Assembly (NCBI RefSeq): GCF_011764505.1
Contig: NZ_AP022839.1
Span: 2,835,001 to 2,899,000, forward strand
Reading direction: 5' to 3'
Length of the DNA stretch: 64,000 bases
DNA from: Legionella antarctica
Lineage (GTDB): Bacteria; Pseudomonadota; Gammaproteobacteria; Legionellales; Legionellaceae
Both the position numbers and the translations under genes were made by a program. Below the pieces are notes generated by a model. It worked only from the letters and a program-made list of their open reading frames with translations, did no database searches and was not told where the DNA came from. Of this stretch, positions 63,377-64,000 are shown piece by piece. Position 1 is the stretch's first letter, and the number at the start of each line of letters is the position of its first letter.

Positions 63377-64000
63377 ATCGCCCGCCCGAGAAAGCCATTT
63401 GGCCGATTAGATTACTGCCAATATCTGTTAAGTAGCCAGATTAATTACACACTAACCAATTATGCAGAGCATGTATCCCATGTAAGTCATGATTTGGTGA
63501 AGCTCTATCTAGAAAGAGAACGATTAACAGCGAGTGACGTATGGTTACAGTTTAAACCAGATATAGTGGTGAGTAATGAAGGTTTTGTTGTATTTGATGA
63601 TACGGTTCTTGATAAGAGCAATTCACAACATATTGAGTCGGTGTGTTGGCAGTATAGCGGTAATGCCCATGGTGTTATTCGTGGAGTTGGACTGGTGAAC
63701 TGCATTTATGTTAATCCAGAGACAGAGCAATTTTGGATTATAGACTTTAGAATTTTCGACCCTGAAAAAGATGGGAAAGGCAAAGCTGACCATGTCAAAA
63801 ACATGCTTAATAATATTATTTTTCATAAGAAATTAGCCTTTAAAACTGTTTTGATGGATACTTGGTATGCTACCAGCATGCTGATGTTACTTATCAATGA
63901 CCATAAAAAGATATTTTATTGTCCGATGAGAAAAAGTCGTTTAGCTAAACTTAAGGACTCAGAGGATGCTTACCAACCGCTACCTAGCCTTGAATGGAAC
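63377..64000 (+). CDS. IS701-type transposase, partial at window end
   Basis: An open frame of 208 codons running off the window. Sequence such as FGRLDYCQYLLSSQINYTLTNYAEHVSHVSHDLV, FVVFDDTVLDKSNSQHIE (first Asp) and KTVLMDTWYAT (second Asp), ending at CPMRKSRLAK and beyond, matches IS701/IS4-like DDE transposases. An in-frame stop precedes codon ATC 63377 and no ATG or GTG lies near the expected start, so the 5' end may be damaged or use a rare start. Only the N-terminal ~45% is visible. Confidence 0.82.
   Translation, partial: MARPRKPFGRLDYCQYLLSSQINYTLTNYAEHVSHVSHDLVKLYLERERLTASDVWLQFKPDIVVSNEGFVVFDDTVLDKSNSQHIESVCWQYSGNAHGVIRGVGLVNCIYVNPETEQFWIIDFRIFDPEKDGKGKADHVKNMLNNIIFHKKLAFKTVLMDTWYATSMLMLLINDHKKIFYCPMRKSRLAKLKDSEDAYQPLPSLEWN

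Overview
The window looks like chromosomal DNA from a Legionella-type gammaproteobacterium. It is AT-rich, and the housekeeping genes recG, eno-ftsB, maf and pal-cpoB-queE sit beside a complete set of lower mevalonate pathway genes, which is unusual for gammaproteobacteria but known in Legionella. It also has a leucine-rich-repeat protein, effector-like proteins and a diversity-generating retroelement (DGR) whose target has a DUF1566/C-type-lectin-like C-terminus, as in the known Legionella DGR. The genus is an inference; no rRNA gene is present.

Layout. 1-2.2 kb: recG. 2.4-4.3 kb: a group II intron with its maturase, then an IS5-like transposase. 5.8-10.1 kb, minus strand: a complete DGR in the order outer-membrane barrel protein, variable target protein with VR, avd, TR, reverse transcriptase. 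All 22 TR/VR differences fall at template adenines. A nine-copy heptanucleotide repeat lies upstream of this operon. 10.7-29.6 kb: stable core, comprising a double GNAT protein, CDF and ZIP metal transporters, maf, eno, ftsB, mevalonate kinase and diphosphomevalonate decarboxylase, queE, cpoB, pal, an Mla/Mce-type lipid ABC transporter, an effector-like protein, and isopentenyl-diphosphate isomerase, HMG-CoA reductase and a phosphomevalonate kinase-like protein. 29.7-30.0 kb: two tRNA-Lys and one tRNA-Arg.

From 30.2 kb to the end the window is an IS-saturated accessory region. It holds four copies of one 1463-bp IS3-type element (one truncated), three copies of a 2364-bp IS66 element, three other IS3-type elements, one IS21, an IS701-type transposase at the edge, and remnants of IS66 and IS6. 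Several carry target duplications that let insertion order be read. The genes hit are: a guanidinium exporter gene (gdx/sugE) under a guanidine-II riboswitch, interrupted twice; an APH-family kinase gene split by IS21; a ybaK-type deacylase that lost its end; and a borosin-type RiPP cluster (precursor plus backbone N-methyltransferase) cut off by the truncated IS3 copy.

Between the insertions, 48.7-57.4 kb looks like a small-molecule modification locus: an XRE-cupin regulator with two operator palindromes, two APH-family kinases, a GrpB-GNAT fusion and several GNAT acetyltransferases, with YbaK and DUF2000 genes divergently transcribed. The strongest candidates for a notable system are the DGR with its putative phase-variable upstream repeat, the decayed split-borosin pair at 62.4-63.1 kb, and the doubly disrupted guanidine riboswitch-exporter unit.
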